64,000 nucleotides of DNA from Limnanthes douglasii subsp. nivea (GCA_036936605.1 JAUPFV010000004.1:293364009-293428008), one strand, 5' to 3'. Counted from the stretch's first letter, positions 20,448-31,832 are shown. The notes: generated from the letters alone by a model not told the origin. Made by a program: numbers and translations.

Positions 20448-22952
20448 TCAAGCATCTTCTTCCTCTGACTCGGGGTCGTCCGATTCATCGTCCTCAGGAA
20501 TAACACCAGAAGGGCGGTCATCTTCTGGAACGTCCAACCACATTGACCCAAGGAACAGGTCAAGGAAGCGGTGGTGAAAAGACAACATGTATGCGGCCTT
20601 GGCCTCGGCCGTCTTCAGATCGGTGATCTCCCACACCAGGACCGCGGCACGATCCTCCCCGGCCTTCCTGGCTTGCTCCAAAGCACCCTCGGTCTCTTTA
20701 AGCTTTTTCTCGGCCGAGTCTTGAGCCGCTTTGGCCTTCCGCACTTCCTCTTGCAGACCGGTAACTTTCGCTTCCGCGCTCGACAGCTGCCGGCTCAGTT
20801 CTCCTGCCCGACGTTCTTTCAGGGCCAAAGGCACAAACATGTTGTACAAGGAAAGGGCCAATCCATCGGTAATCTGCAACGGAAACGTGTGCAGACTCCC
20901 AGGCACCGACAACACCGGAAGCTTCGTGCCACTCGATGACGCCGCGGCATGTGTAGGAGCCTTCGGGGGGCTAGCATCATCAGGGATCACCACTACGGGA
21001 GCCACTCTTAGCCCCACATACTGGTCAAACAGCTCCGGAACGGTAGTATTATCAGCACCAGCAGCCGACCCGCCCTCCTTCTTAGTGCGCTTAGAATTCT
21101 TAGCCTGAACCCCCTCTGCGTCAGCCCGACCCTTCCTTTTCTGCGCCAGCCCCTGGGTTCGATCGACCTCCCCGCCCTCAGCAGTATCTTCATCCTGATG
21201 CACCTCCGCCCCCGCCTCCTCAGAACCGGTATTGTTTTCCTCGACTTCATCGTCGGACTTTGGGCGCTTGCTAGGTGCCTTGTTGTGCTTTGGGAGGAAA
21301 AGATGGGCATCGGGCGCATCCGTTTTTGCAATAATATCCTCCATAGTCGGGGGCTGACGCAGCTGCTCAATGGTGAGCACCTCTGACGAGCAACGCCAGA
21401 GGTTACTCATAATGAGGTTGGTGTTCTTAAAGGCCCGGTGCATTGCCCGACCCCAGTGCTTCTTGGCATAGTCCTTCAACACTTGGAAGGTGACTTTGCC
21501 CGATTTGAAGTAGTCCTTCTTCAGCCCTTGTAAGAATTCCTTCGACACTACACAAAGGATCGGTACAATAATAAAAAAAAACAGGGGCTTACCATCAGGA
21601 ACCCAGGTCCGGAGCAATTGCCTCGGGTTCTCCTTGCTGTAAAGGTGGCCATTCTCTCAACAGCCGCTAAGAAAGACGAATCAATGTTTCCAACCCTTGT
21701 CGCCCTCAAGGAAGTCATTGACTATCTTCCATGTGTTTGCCAAAGAAGAATAGAAGAACGGGTTCGACAGCCCGGACATGGCTATGTACTCCTCCATGGG
21801 CATAACCCGACCCGACAGGCGCGAGGCCATTATGCAAGACATCAGTGTGTACCATGTATTGGGCGTCAGCTGAGAGGGGCAGATTTGGAGGGTTCGGAAG
21901 TAAAGATCAATCTCAGGGTCCAGGGGGAACCTGAGGCCCCAGTTGAATAGTTTGGTGAAAACCACAATCTCTCGTGACCGAACGTGCACAAGAGTCTCTC
22001 CAGGAACGGGAAACCGAACGGTGACACACTCCGGAATGCCCCAACGGATCAGCAGCTCTTCTTGCTCAGCAGCATGGAAGTAAAGATACTTGCCCTCAAA
22101 AAGAGAGATAACGTTGTTCGCGGGTAGCCAGCGGTGATATGTGGTGGTTATGACCGCCTCTATCTCCTCGGGAAACGGCTCATCGGGAAACGGATCCTCG
22201 GGAGGGGCAGCGGCATTGTCAGCAGCAGCAACACTGACTTCTGCGGGCAGAACGTCCGCCTCTGATTCTTCGGTATTTACTACCGGAACTTTGTCAGAGC
22301 TAAAAGTGGTGGCGGCGCCCGGGTCGGATGGTCGAACGCAAGGGTCTGTAGGGCCAGAACTGCTACCAGTTTGTGCCAGATGAGCCTCGTCTTGTTGCTG
22401 ACGAGCCCGTTCGGGATCCAACTCTGTTGGCGTCAGTGGCCGTCGATTAAGACCTAAAAAAGTCATAGCGGTGTTAGAACCGGTTCGGTACCCTCGTATG
22501 GAGGGAGTGAGCTGAACCATCTTTGGAGACTTACCTCATGTCGGAGAAGTTGGAGAGCTGGTTTCCCCCATAGACAGAAATTTGGCTTTGCCGAGGTGTC
22601 GGGGCGGAAAAAGGGGCGGATCAACGTAAGAATTGACTGACAAAGGCGTCGGGCGGTTTAATCGAGCAATTGGGGAGCGAGTAGAGCTACTGCTAGAAGT
22701 GATGACGACGGGCTCTAGGGTCAGAGCGCCGGGTGGTTCGGGCAAGGTAAAGGACTCGGCGGGGATCGGGTCAGCAAGAACAGGGTCGTGGGGCTGCGGT
22801 ACAGGCGTAAATGGCTTGGTATCAGAACTCCAAATCAATCCTGCACGTCGGTATTCTTCAGCGCGGTCGCCAATACTAGCTCAATCTACGAAACCGAACA
22901 CTGGCCCTTTCTTCTTCTTTTTTGGTTTCTGCTTCGGGCGTCTAGGTCTCAT
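20448..22952 (-). pseudogene. Gypsy A antisense extra gene (gypsy-type transposon domain)
   Basis: I read three exons (minus): 22,952-22,535, 22,453-21,594 and 21,547-20,448, with GT/AG borders. It starts MRPRRPKQKPKKKKKG (nuclear-signal-like). The middle exon has NWGLRFPLDPEIDLYF and PSQLTPNTWYTLMSCIMAS, the pattern of the putative gypsy-type transposon domain (Transposase_28). Exon 3 has a charged linker and a coiled coil of Ala/Glu/Lys heptads (about 20,600-20,830), then an acidic tail. Stops are TGA in exon 1 (near 22,885) and two TGA codons near 21,640-21,680, all explicable as CGA-to-TGA. Its function in Tat elements is unknown. Confidence 0.8.
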
Positions 22953-23037
22953 AAAACAAGCATTCCCTCTCTAGAAAAATCTGGACAGCACTTTCTCTCT
23001 CTAGAATGCCTCTGAGAGAGATCCGTATTTGTGAGGT

Positions 23038-23046
23038 ACTTATAGG
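23038..23046 (-). promoter_or_regulatory. TATA box of the Gypsy A antisense gene
   Basis: The minus strand reads CCTATAAGT, about 90 bp upstream of the ATG at 22,952, with a CT/GA-rich leader (CTAGAGAGAGAAAG) between. It lies inside the element, not in the LTR. Confidence 0.6.
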
Positions 23047-23587
23047 CAACCTCACCTAGCCGTTGCGTGACCGGAGAAGGCCAAGCGATGAAAAGCAGCG
23101 GGAAGTCGAAAGGACTCCTTAAGAGACTGTGCTGGCAAGCACGCGTCGAGTTAGCAGTCGACACGTGTCACTTCTCTTCGACACGAGCTAACCCTACACT
23201 AGCCTACTCAGGCAAAGACACTAGATGGGCCGCCATAACCCGATTCATCTCTCAAAGCCGGCTTACTGGCCTAAGCCCATGAAAAAACCACCAAGAAGGT
23301 TCGGAAGCCGACCCGAGGTGATTCATAAGCCAAGTCGGAGCAAAGTTTAAGTGGAAGAAAACGTCCAAACCTAGTTCCCTAACAAGACCTAGAAGGTTGA
23401 ACAGCAGTGGGGAGAAAGTCTCCACGCCCGACCGGTTGATAGGCACCTCAAGGATCGAACACGCTGGAAAAAAGGGGTCTGGCCTAGGCAGACCAACCAT
23501 CAGCCCAGAGGGTAAGGGGCATCGGCACCCTGACTTGACTTCGTTGTGAGTCTTCGTTCCCATTGCCCTCGAAGATTGGGGTTCTAC
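23047..23587. other. Gypsy A non-coding region before the 3' LTR
   Basis: There is no convincing ORF. A CACGTG G-box (ACACGTGTC near 23,161) sits upstream of the antisense TATA box. The polypurine tract that should precede the LTR is poor (GATTGGGGTTCTAC). Confidence 0.5.
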
Positions 23588-23901
23588 TGATAAGGGAATA
23601 ATTTTCCAAAATTAATAATAAGGAGTTAATTATGAGTAGAAGGAAATTGATGTGATTGTAATAGCATTTACAGCTTATTAGAGGTCAATTTGTAAACAAT
23701 GTATTTGATGAAGGACCAAAATAGAAATAAAACAAGCCCACCAATGACATTAATGGATCCATCATTCTTTACTATAAAAGGAGACCCATTATTCTTGGTA
23801 GGTGGGACATTCCACAATATAATATTATCTTTTCGCTTTCTCTCTCTAGTCACATCAGGTCCAAGACCCAATATTCTTCCTAGTCATTTATTCTCTCATC
23901 G
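23588..23901 (+). repeat. Gypsy A 3' LTR (314 bp)
   Basis: It begins TGATAAGGG and ends CTCTCATCG, the last base being a G where the 5' LTR has A. It is followed directly by the target duplication GTGTC and the rest of the Copia LTR. Confidence 0.95.
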
Positions 23902-23928
23902 GTGTCTAAGTTCAATGTTTATCCAACA

Positions 23929-24416
23929 ATGACGACGTTGAAGGAAATTCTCACCCGTCGACCGGTGGCGGCGACAATCAGACTTACAATTCCAGTGGTG
24001 GCAGCTCGTCCCGCTCCTCCAGTAGATCCAGCCCTGGGCCAGTACCGATTGAACCTAATGGCATTTTGCAAGGACTTCAACGCCCGAACGCAAAAGTACA
24101 AAGCGAAACGCAAAAGTACAAAGCGAATACTCTCATGGCCGTGACCATCACGGCTTTCAAAGACAACACCTTCGAGTTCATTGTCAAGTCTCCTTTCGTG
24201 ACATGGTACCTAAAAAAAACCGCCGGAGTTGAGAAAGGCAGTGACCGTCCTGGACATCTAGAGGCCACTACGCTTTCCGTCAAACACATCTATGAGATCG
24301 CGAAGGTTAAACAGTCCGACCCTTATTGCCAGTACATGTCGTTGGAGTCTATTTGCAAATCCATCACAGGGACTGCTAACTGTATGAGGATCAAAGTTGT
24401 CACAAACCTCGATTAA
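23929..24416 (+). pseudogene. Mitochondrial ribosomal protein uL11 copy, frameshifted
   Basis: The ATG at 23,929 directly follows the CA end of the Copia LTR. The frame reads [20 protein letters not shown], then [32 protein letters not shown], which is plant mitochondrial uL11. A 20-bp segment (ACGCAAAAGTACAAAGCGAA) is then repeated in tandem (about 24,088-24,127) and throws the frame. The C-terminal half continues in another frame ([11 protein letters not shown], later YEIAKVKQSDPYCQYM and SICKSI.GTAN) to TAA at 24,414. Normally invariant Gly residues are changed (VV and D in the RPAPPVGP region). No intron is visible, so it looks like a processed copy. The intact protein would be in the mitochondrial large ribosomal subunit. 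Confidence 0.9.
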
Positions 24417-26676
24417 GTCCAATTTATAATCAGATGATTATCATTTCCTTGCATTTTCGTTATTGAAAATGTATCTCTTTTTTCTTTGTTTTGGATGAGA
24501 TTTTGTGTTCAGACTTTGTCTGAATGAAACTGGAAATTCAAGGTTATTATGGAGTTTTGTTGCTTAATCTTAAATTCAAGGTTATTTGGTTCTTTGTTTA
24601 TTCTCGGACCAAGAAATGTATATAAATGCAAGACAGGAAACATGGTTCGATAACAATTTGGTTTAATTTGGTTAAACTTAGATTTGGATTAGACAATTGA
24701 AAGAATATTGTCATTAAAATATCCTACATATATAACAACTCTTTTCTATACTAAAGACATATGTTTTACATTTGATGTCATTTATTCCATTGTCATATTT
24801 TATAACTTATTATTTACCTAAAAATTTATTATTTTCTTTTTATTTAATCTAAATTAACCAGAAGTAAAATATCATACAAAATATAGTTTTATTGTAAATA
24901 TTTTCAAATTCCTAAGATATTGTATATGAGTGTGTATTTGTAATTTTTTAAGGATGAACATAAAAAATAATATATGCTTTTATTAAATATTTTTATTATT
25001 GATTTATTTAACCCAAAATAATAATTTATTTACAGAAGTAGAATTTGGTTTATAATTTATTTGAATTTTATTATGATAATCATGTTTAATATAATTGTAT
25101 TAAAAGGTTTCTTCTTATCCAATGTTTGAAATGTTTTCTTTACTGCTTATTCTAAATCTAACTAGTTATTTATAGTACCTCATCGTTGGTTAATTAACAA
25201 ATTCAAATTATCAATAGATATTTTAAAAGTAAATTATCTTTTTAAGTATATTGTCATCTAGTATTCAAGTTTCGTTTTATTATTTTTTAATACCCATTTC
25301 AAATATTAAATTTTTATCTAATATCTAAAATTATTTTAATACCCTAACTATCCTCATATTTAATAAACACGTAACCAAAACTTTTCTTTTATATTTACTC
25401 TTTTTATTTTATTTTTAAAAGATCCATATCTTTTAAACCGGAACTCGAAAAAATATATGTACCATCGCTTTTGTTTTTTAAGATGAACAAAACTAGATCG
25501 ACTGATGATATTTTTTAATACAATCTGATGAAGGTACCAACGACCAACGAGTATATATAGTCGGAGATATATATAGTCGGGTGACACTATCCTAATTTCG
25601 GGTACTAACGGGTAGTTAGGTAGCTGATTGGATATTTACTCTTACTTCTCTCTATTTTATATAATAATTTTTTTTTCAAAAATTTATTCTATTTTTTATT
25701 TTTAGATTATAATTAAAAGTAATATCCAAAAACTATCGAAACAAACAAAACAAAATCTACAAATAATATTTTTATTAAAATTTTATTTACTAGATTAAAT
25801 TGTTAAATATATTTTAAAATGTGATATGCATCTCATTTCATATTTTATAAATGAATTATATTCGTAATTTCATATTTAGTTTTATTTCACCTTTAATTTG
25901 TATTTTACAAATAAATTTTATTCATATTTTGTATAAAAAAATTTATGTTTCGATTTTGACATCGAACCTTTATTGGTATTTCGCAAACAATATTTAGCTC
26001 GTATTATGTAAAAATAAATAGTCACACTTTGTATTTATTTTTTATTTTGTATTTTTTGCAGAAAACTTATTTCGTATTTCGTTTAACTAAAATTTCACAA
26101 TTATTTAACTATTATTTTGCAATTCATTCTTTTATTCATGTTTCACAATTCATTTAACCCTTAGTTTAAAATCTATTTTCATTTTCGCATTTTCAAATTT
26201 AGTTTTTAGTTCATTTTGATTTTTGCATTTCACATTTAATTCTTATTTGGTAATTCATTTTGATTTTCGCATTTCACATTTAATCCTTATTTCGCAATTC
26301 ATTCGACCATTATTTCACATTTCAAATTTGAAAGAATTCTAACTAATATCTTATAAAATAAATTTGTTTACATTAACTCTTTTTTTCGCATTATACATTT
26401 AACTTTTATTGCGTATTCGTAAATTTAAAAGAAAATGAGTTTCACGTCTGATATTTACTTCGCAATTGATTTAACATCCATTATATTTTGAGAAATAATG
26501 TTTAGTATTATTGGATAACTTTTAATAACATTTGTAAATTTGGATGAAGATAAAAATACAACCAGTGACCAAATTAGTGATAATGATTTTTACTAATAAT
26601 ATCGGGTTTATGGGCAATGCTTATTTGGCCTAAAGACATGAAACTGTATATCAAATTTTGATTAGACATCGAAACA
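24417..26676. other. AT-rich non-coding DNA with repeat relics
   Basis: 24,417-24,560 looks like a 3' UTR of the uL11 copy. 25,330-25,640 contains CATATCTTTTAAACCGGAAC and matches segments at ~11,440 and ~11,990, so it is another copy of that element. Its end, AGTCGGGTGACACTATCC, resembles 10,820-10,920. From ~25,860 to ~26,460 a degenerate motif of the type TTTCGCATTTCACATTTAAT recurs every ~50 bp. No ORF of note. Confidence 0.6.
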
Positions 26677-26685
26677 TTTCATTTA
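26677..26685. repeat. Target-site duplication of Mutator element B, left
   Basis: TTTCATTTA, identical to 35,024-35,032. Confidence 0.92.
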
Positions 26686-26904
26686 GGGCAGACTAGAAAT
26701 AATACACATTTTGATAGATATCTCACTATACTTCTTTCTTTTTTCAAATTTAAAGTTGAAGTTTCAAAATTGCCCTTTCTCCCTCTAGATTTCTATATTT
26801 ATGTCATTTACCCTCCAAATCAGCCGAAACTCCGAAATATATCCGTTATTACCCTAAATCTACAAGTTTTGTACTAAAATCTACTGCTTTAAACCCATTA
26901 AACC

Positions 26905-29900
26905 GAAAACGTTAGGTTTTTTTTTACCGAAACCCATCAAATCCACCTCGAAAAATCTTGAATCAGAGTATCTATGACGTGTCTCTGGAAGACTTACTAG
27001 ACGAGGAGGAAGCTTACCAGATGGAGGTAAGAAGCGAAACCCCGTATTTCGGTTTTCGGTCGTGTCGCACGCCGTTCGTGCGACGAACACCTTCGTCATC
27101 GCACGATCGTACGACTTGTTAAACGTACCCGTCGCATGAGACGAATACAAAAGTGCGTCGCATGCGACCGTACTAGAGGTATGTCTCGTGCGACGGTACT
27201 GAAGACATGTCTCATGCGACAATAGGGTTATATAAACTCATAGTTTTCAATTTTATATTTTGCAGGAGGAACCTGTCCAGCCTCCGTTTATGGATGCCGA
27301 TTACAGTAAAATATTCAACACTAACATATTATTTACTAAAGAAGAATTTGATGCTTTCGTGGACATTGAATCGAAGAAGATCAAGTTTGTCACAGTTAGA
27401 AAGCTCTACGATAGCGGGAAATGGGGAAGGACTCCTAGGTTAGAGTACGTTTGCGAGTGATACGGTGCATTCGTATCAAAGGCGAAACCGGAAACTTTGA
27501 AAAAGAGGAAGACATCGACGAAGAAATATAATTGTCCGTTCGCGCTAAAAGGTCATCCGATCGAAGTACTAGCCATGAAATGGCGTTTGGAGGTGATAAA
27601 CGGTAGTCACAATCATGAACCCTACGTTCACCTAGACGGTCACTCCCGCGCTTGTAGGCTAAAACTGGATGAAGAAGATTTAGTTCGTAGTTTGTCTCAC
27701 CTCGGTTTGCGACCTAGAGAGATATATAGTGGTTTGAAGTACCAATATCCAGAGAACATTTCGAACATGCGTGCAATCTACAATTGCCGCCAAAAACATC
27801 GGGATGTTAAGCACGGGGGACAAACGCAAATGCAATATCTTTTGACGAAGTTGAAGGAGAATGGATACTCGACGTGAGAGCGTTTGAAAGATGATTCAAA
27901 GGTGATCACTGACTTTTTCTTCGCAGATCCTACTAACGTAGACTTATTATGTACATTCCCGAATGTATTATTCATGGATTGTACGTACAAGACGACTAGG
28001 TATAAGATGCCGTTATTAGAGATTATTGGTTTAACGTCGACTTCCATTACATTTACCGTTGCGTACATATTTATGAGCGGAGAGAAGATTGGAAACTACG
28101 TATGGGCTTTGGAAACTCTTCGTGGTTTGATGATGGATAGCGTGTGCGCATTTCCATCCGTTATTGTTACTGATCGAGAGTTAGCTCTCATGCGAGCGAC
28201 CGATAATATTTTTCCGGGCACACACCACTTTTTATGCACGTGGCGCATTAGTAAGAACATTCTTGGGGCGGTCCGGAAGATATTGCACGATGATGCGGTA
28301 TCGAAACAATTTATCGAATTTTACGGCTACGTTGCGGAGGCGAACACGTTTGAGAGTTACCAAAAGAATCTAGATGCACTGAAGGAGATGTTTGCATCTA
28401 AACCGAAGTGTTTTGCGTACGTTATGGACTCGTGGATAACGAAATATGGTGACAAGTTCATTGCGTACCGAACGAACACGATTAAGCATTATGGTCAAAC
28501 AACTACAAATATGTTAGTCCGTTTATCCTAATTTCCGTTGAGTTATTTTATCTAGTTTCAAATAAGTTGATAATTTATTACTTGAACTATGTAGGGCGGA
28601 GGGTGCTCACTCGTCCCTTAAAAAATATCTTGGGACGAATCAATGCAACTTTGAGCTTTTTTGGGAAAAAGTTCATAACTTATTAACGGAGCAGCATGCG
28701 GGTATCGTCGAATCATTCGAGCGAAGTAAGTTTAGAACAATTCCCGGCTTTGATGGTGTTTTGACCAAAAATATTAAAGGTCATGTGTCACATGCGGGGC
28801 TAAAGATACTGATGGTTGTTATTGTGCGTGCTCAAAATATAGGAGTAGATCGGGTAACATGTGGAGGTTGTTTCCTTAGGAAAACGCATGGTTTACCTTG
28901 TGCATGTGAAATTGTGTTTATAGCTAGAGATGGTAGGTGCATCCCTTTAGAAGACGTGGATATCTTTTGGAAAAGATTAGATATCGTGCATAGAGATCCT
29001 AGCTCTCGCGAAGAGGAATTGCAAAAAAAACTTTCCTTGATTAACAACTCCATTCGTAGTTTCCGACCCGACCAACAAGACTACATTATCAATAGGGTAA
29101 TGCAAATATTGAGGCCCAAGAGAAGTCATATTCAAGATCCTAAAGAAGCGGTTAGAGCTAAGGGTAGACCAAAGGGAGACGTTGATAAATTGACTAAACG
29201 GAACCCTAGTTCGTGGGAATATCTCATTGAACAAATCGCTAGTGCTAGTACTTCGGCTAACTCGGTAGGTAGTACACCGGTAAACACATTAGGGAGCACG
29301 GCCGCATCCAAAGTGGTTCCCATCGTACCACCCAAACCTCCATTATCAAAAAAGAAAGTTGGAAGGCCTAAGAAAATTGTTAAGGATGGGAAGTTAACGT
29401 TATTTCCGGATTGCATCCCGGCCTTTCTACACACTTACATTTTAAAATTAGTTGACGTTCTTCCGGACGGACAATGCAGATATCGTTCCGTAGCGCATTC
29501 AATATACAACGACGAAGATAGATGGGAGGATGTTAGACGCGAGTTGTTGAAGGAGTTGCGGGACAACCGTGCATGTTGGTTGGATGTATATAGTTCGCAG
29601 AAGGTGTTTGACGATTTGATACAAAGGTTAGATTACTTCAAGCCCAAACCTAGTAGCCACTATTGGATGACATTTCTGGACATTGGACTAGTCATCGCGA
29701 CAAGGTATCAATGCATGCTATACCATGTATCGCAAGCAACCTCGTTAACGTATCTACCAATCCGAGGAAAGCCACCCGTCAACAATTCAACGATCATAGA
29801 AGTTGGGATAGCTTTCGTGCATAGATGTCACTTTGTTAATGTAAGTATATTTCGTTTCCAATCAAAATTTCTTACGCTATCATTACTAATGCATTCGTTT

Positions 29901-30109
29901 ATTTTTTCTTATTGTAGATTACTACTCCACCCGATGGACCGTTGCCTCCATTATACCCTTGTTGGGCCGCTTATGCAACCGAAGAAGTGAATCAATGGGC
30001 GCATCCCTACTACCGGCGGTTGAACAAATTTACACAGATAATGCCCGCAAGGAAAATCAACTTGAACGAAAAACCACATGTAACAGATTTGACTAGAGAC
30101 GACGTTTGA
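26905..30109 (+). pseudogene. FAR1/MULE transposase fused to an OTU-like cysteine protease domain
   Basis: Exons by reading: 1 ending 27,026 (..LLDEEEAYQME; start not certain), 2 at 27,266-28,512, 3 at 28,595-29,840, 4 at 29,918-30,109; all borders are GT/AG. Exon 2 holds a FAR1-type DNA-binding region, then the MULE core: LFMDCTYKT (first Asp) and VIVTDRELALM (second Asp). CTWRISKN has Arg where His is conserved. Exon 3 has AEGAHSSLKKY, the CGGCFLRKTHGLPCACE zinc-binding part and a KKVGRPKK linker. Next comes an OTU domain with DGQCRYRSVAHSI (catalytic Cys) and HRCHFVN (His). Stops TGA at 27,458 and 27,875 fit CGA-to-TGA changes. Such fusions are known in plant MULEs, often misnamed PKS-NRPS-like. 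Otherwise nearly intact. Confidence 0.9.
27027..27265 (+). other. Intron 1 of transposase B with TCGCA/TGCGA motifs
   Basis: GGAG/GTAAGAAG donor and TTTTGCAG acceptor. The interval is dense in TCGCATGAGACG, GTCGCATGCGAC (27,157-27,168), TCGTGCGAC and TCATGCGAC strings, more than ten TCGCA or TGCGA cores in 240 bp, and lacks coding signal. Confidence 0.75.
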
Positions 30110-30297
30110 AATGCTTTTGTACAACTTTTTAAGTTATTTTGCCTAACGTTTCGTGTAATATAGTTAATGTATTTTTGAAAAGTTATAGTAGGAAAATTAC
30201 TACTAACGTGTTATGTATTTTAGTTGACGTGATTAATTGAAATGTTAGATTTTAAGTAAAAAAAAACAACGGTCGCACGCGACGCAATTTGGGTCCC

Positions 30298-30720
30298 GTC
30301 GCATGCGACTAATGACCAAAATTTTGGCCCTGAATTTTAGGCAGAGAGCATATATCGCATACAAAAAATGAGAACGTCTTTGATAGTAGTCGCATGCGAC
30401 GTAAGGCCAAAATTTTGGCCCTGAATTTCGGGCAGAGAGAATATATCGCATACCGAAAATACGAACGTCTTTGAATTAAGTCGCATGCAACCTAAAGCAA
30501 AAAATTTGGCCCTGAATTTCGGGCAGAGAGCATATATCGCACTCTGAAAATGCGAACGTCTTTGATGGTAGTCGCATGCGACGTAAGACCAAAAATTTGG
30601 CCCTGAATTTCAGGCAGGGAGCATATATCGCACTCCGAAAATGCGAACGTCTTTGATGGTAGTCGCATGCGACGTAAGGCCAAATTTTTGGCCAAATGTT
30701 TCATACATAGAGCATATATG
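30298..30720. repeat. 91-bp tandem repeat anchored on GTCGCATGCGAC
   Basis: The palindrome (one copy imperfect) starts at 30,298, 30,389, 30,480, 30,571 and 30,662, exactly 91 bp apart. Each unit continues with GGCCCTGAATTTCGGGCAGA, CATATATCGCA and GAACGTCTTTGATGGTA. It lies between the convergent transposase and SANT-like genes. The short ORFs here are read-through of the array. Confidence 0.95.
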
Positions 30721-30739
30721 GCCTAAAGAACGCGATTTT

Positions 30740-30936
30740 TGGCCAAAAAAACAAGTACACTTGAAGAAAATACATAACGACCAAAACAACAAGTACACTT
30801 GAAGGAAATACATAAAGACCAAAACAACAAGTACACTTGAAGGAAATACATAAAGACCAAAACAACAAGTACACTTGAAGGAAATACATAAAGACCAAAA
30901 CAACAAGTACACTTGAAGGAAATACATAATTAAACA
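30740..30936. repeat. 38-bp tandem repeat, five copies
   Basis: Units of ACAAGTACACTTGAAGGAAA plus TACATAAAGACCAAAACA follow each other with few mismatches. ORFs with repeated Cys-Phe-Gly/Leu motifs on the minus strand are artefacts of it. Confidence 0.93.
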
Positions 30937-30960
30937 ACTAGATGCCAACAACCAAAATGC

Positions 30961-31340
30961 TCAATCATCGAAGTCATATCCCAAGTTGTCGTCAGAATCA
31001 ACCCCCTCCTCCCTTTCCATAATCCTATCTTGAAGATACACCACCATATCCCTAGTGATGTAGTCTACCACAGTCATGTTCCAGACGGCGGCCGCTTCTT
31101 GCTTAATTTTATATGGCAAAAACAACAAACGCTGGAGCGGTTTACAAAATAGGTACCTCTGCTTGATTTGTTCACGGTTGCGCACGAGGAGACCTCTAGT
31201 TTGTAAACGGTTGTAGCCGTAGTACATCTTACAAAGCACTCGATCAAAAAAAGCATCGTTACTATCTTCCCCCATCTCTCGGCGGGCAATCTTCACCGCC
31301 TCAAGCAGATGGTAGTCTTCATGAGGAGTAAACTTTATTT
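30961..31340 (-). CDS. SANT/Myb-like small accessory ORF of element B
   Basis: The minus-strand frame is open from about 31,340 (QIKFTPHEDYHLLEAVKIAR) to a stop at 30,961. The first in-frame ATG codons are at 31,296 and a little downstream. The spacing of aromatic and acidic residues (FTPHED..LL, DAFFDRVLCKMYYGY, NREQIKQRY) resembles the SANT/Myb-like proteins that accompany plant transposases. The tail is acidic (EREEGVDSDDN). The assignment rests on pattern only. Upstream lies a tandem promoter-like array with an E2F-like site. Confidence 0.4.
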
Positions 31341-31394
31341 GTTAAATTGTTTATGTCTGAGAAGTTTCTATGAATGTAAAAGGTTTTGGAGTCC

Positions 31395-31575
31395 CTTTAT
31401 ATAGGGAATTAAAGTTTGGCGGGACTTTTTGATTTTTTATAACGAGCGGGAGTTTTTGATTTTAGAGAATGAGCGGGAGATTTTAGTTTTCGAGAATGAG
31501 CGGGAGTTTTTGATTTTATAGAATGAGCGGGAGTTTTGCCTTTTGAGAATGAGCGGGAGTTTTTGATTTTATAGT
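31395..31575 (-). repeat. ~30-bp tandem repeat GAGCGGGAGTTTTTGATTTT
   Basis: Five units lie just upstream of the SANT-like ORF on its strand. The first, variant unit reads TTTGGCGGGACTTTTTG, matching the plant E2F consensus TTTSSCGS. The position suggests a promoter element. Confidence 0.75.
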
Positions 31576-31832
31576 GTATAATAAAATGATATACTATGAA
31601 AAGAAATAATATAAAAAATAAGGTTAAAACTTACCGTATAATGTTTTTCAATGGTAGAAGCTCTAACTGTTACTACACAGCTTGAGCATTCAACTGTCGC
31701 TGGAATTACCTTATTATTAATTAACACAACATGAATGTTGTGGAGAGTAGGAACAATCGAGCGATATAATAAAAATAGAGAGATAAAAATAGTGAGAGCG
31801 AAACATATTCTTGAAGTAGACGAAACTGCCAT
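31569..31832 (-). CDS. Unrecognised ORF with N-terminal hydrophobic segment
   Basis: ATG at 31,832. The protein starts MAVSSTSRICFALTIFISLF, a plausible signal peptide or anchor, then HNIHVVLINNKVIPATVECS. A GTAAG donor near 31,635 could end an exon. The opening VxINN..ATVEC recalls plant S-protein homologues, but this is weak. It lies directly downstream of a tandemly duplicated 176-bp segment. It could be a captured fragment in element B. Confidence 0.3.
   Translation of the reverse strand: MAVSSTSRICFALTIFISLFLLYRSIVPTLHNIHVVLINNKVIPATVECSSCVVTVRASTIEKHYTVSFNLIFYIISFHSISFYYTL

Larger units (their letters stand above)
14035..23901 (+). mobile_element. Ty3/Gypsy element A (Tat type), 9.87 kb, complete but decayed
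   Basis: It is bounded by LTRs and flanked by the 5-bp target duplication GTGTC (14,030-14,034 and 23,902-23,906). The order is LTR, primer-binding site, gag-protease-RT-archaeal-type RNase H-integrase on the plus strand, a 91-bp tandem repeat, an extra gene on the minus strand with its own promoter, then LTR. An RNase H of the DGGSS/SNNEAEYE type and an antisense extra ORF are known traits of the plant Tat clade. Several stops and one internal deletion make it non-autonomous. Confidence 0.92.
13215..23928 (-). mobile_element. Shortened Copia-type LTR element, right LTR split by Gypsy element A
   Basis: Two copies of a TG...CA-bounded repeat enclose 425 bp. The left copy is 13,215-13,424. 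The right copy is 13,850-14,030 continued at 23,907-23,928 after the nested element. Read on the minus strand the order is LTR (TGTTGGATAAAC...), primer-binding site, gag start, then the other LTR, so almost all of the internal region is deleted. The sequences flanking the two outer ends (TTGCC left, ATGAC right) do not form a target duplication, so one flank was lost or the element arose by recombination. Confidence 0.85.

Noticed and set aside
30298..30700. CRISPR-like palindromic repeats at constant 91-bp spacing
   Set aside because: The sequence between palindromes is also conserved, so this is an ordinary tandem repeat.
30610..30951. Minus-strand ORFs with repeated Cys/Phe/Gly blocks
   Set aside because: They read the 38-bp and 91-bp tandem repeats and have no independent coding signal.
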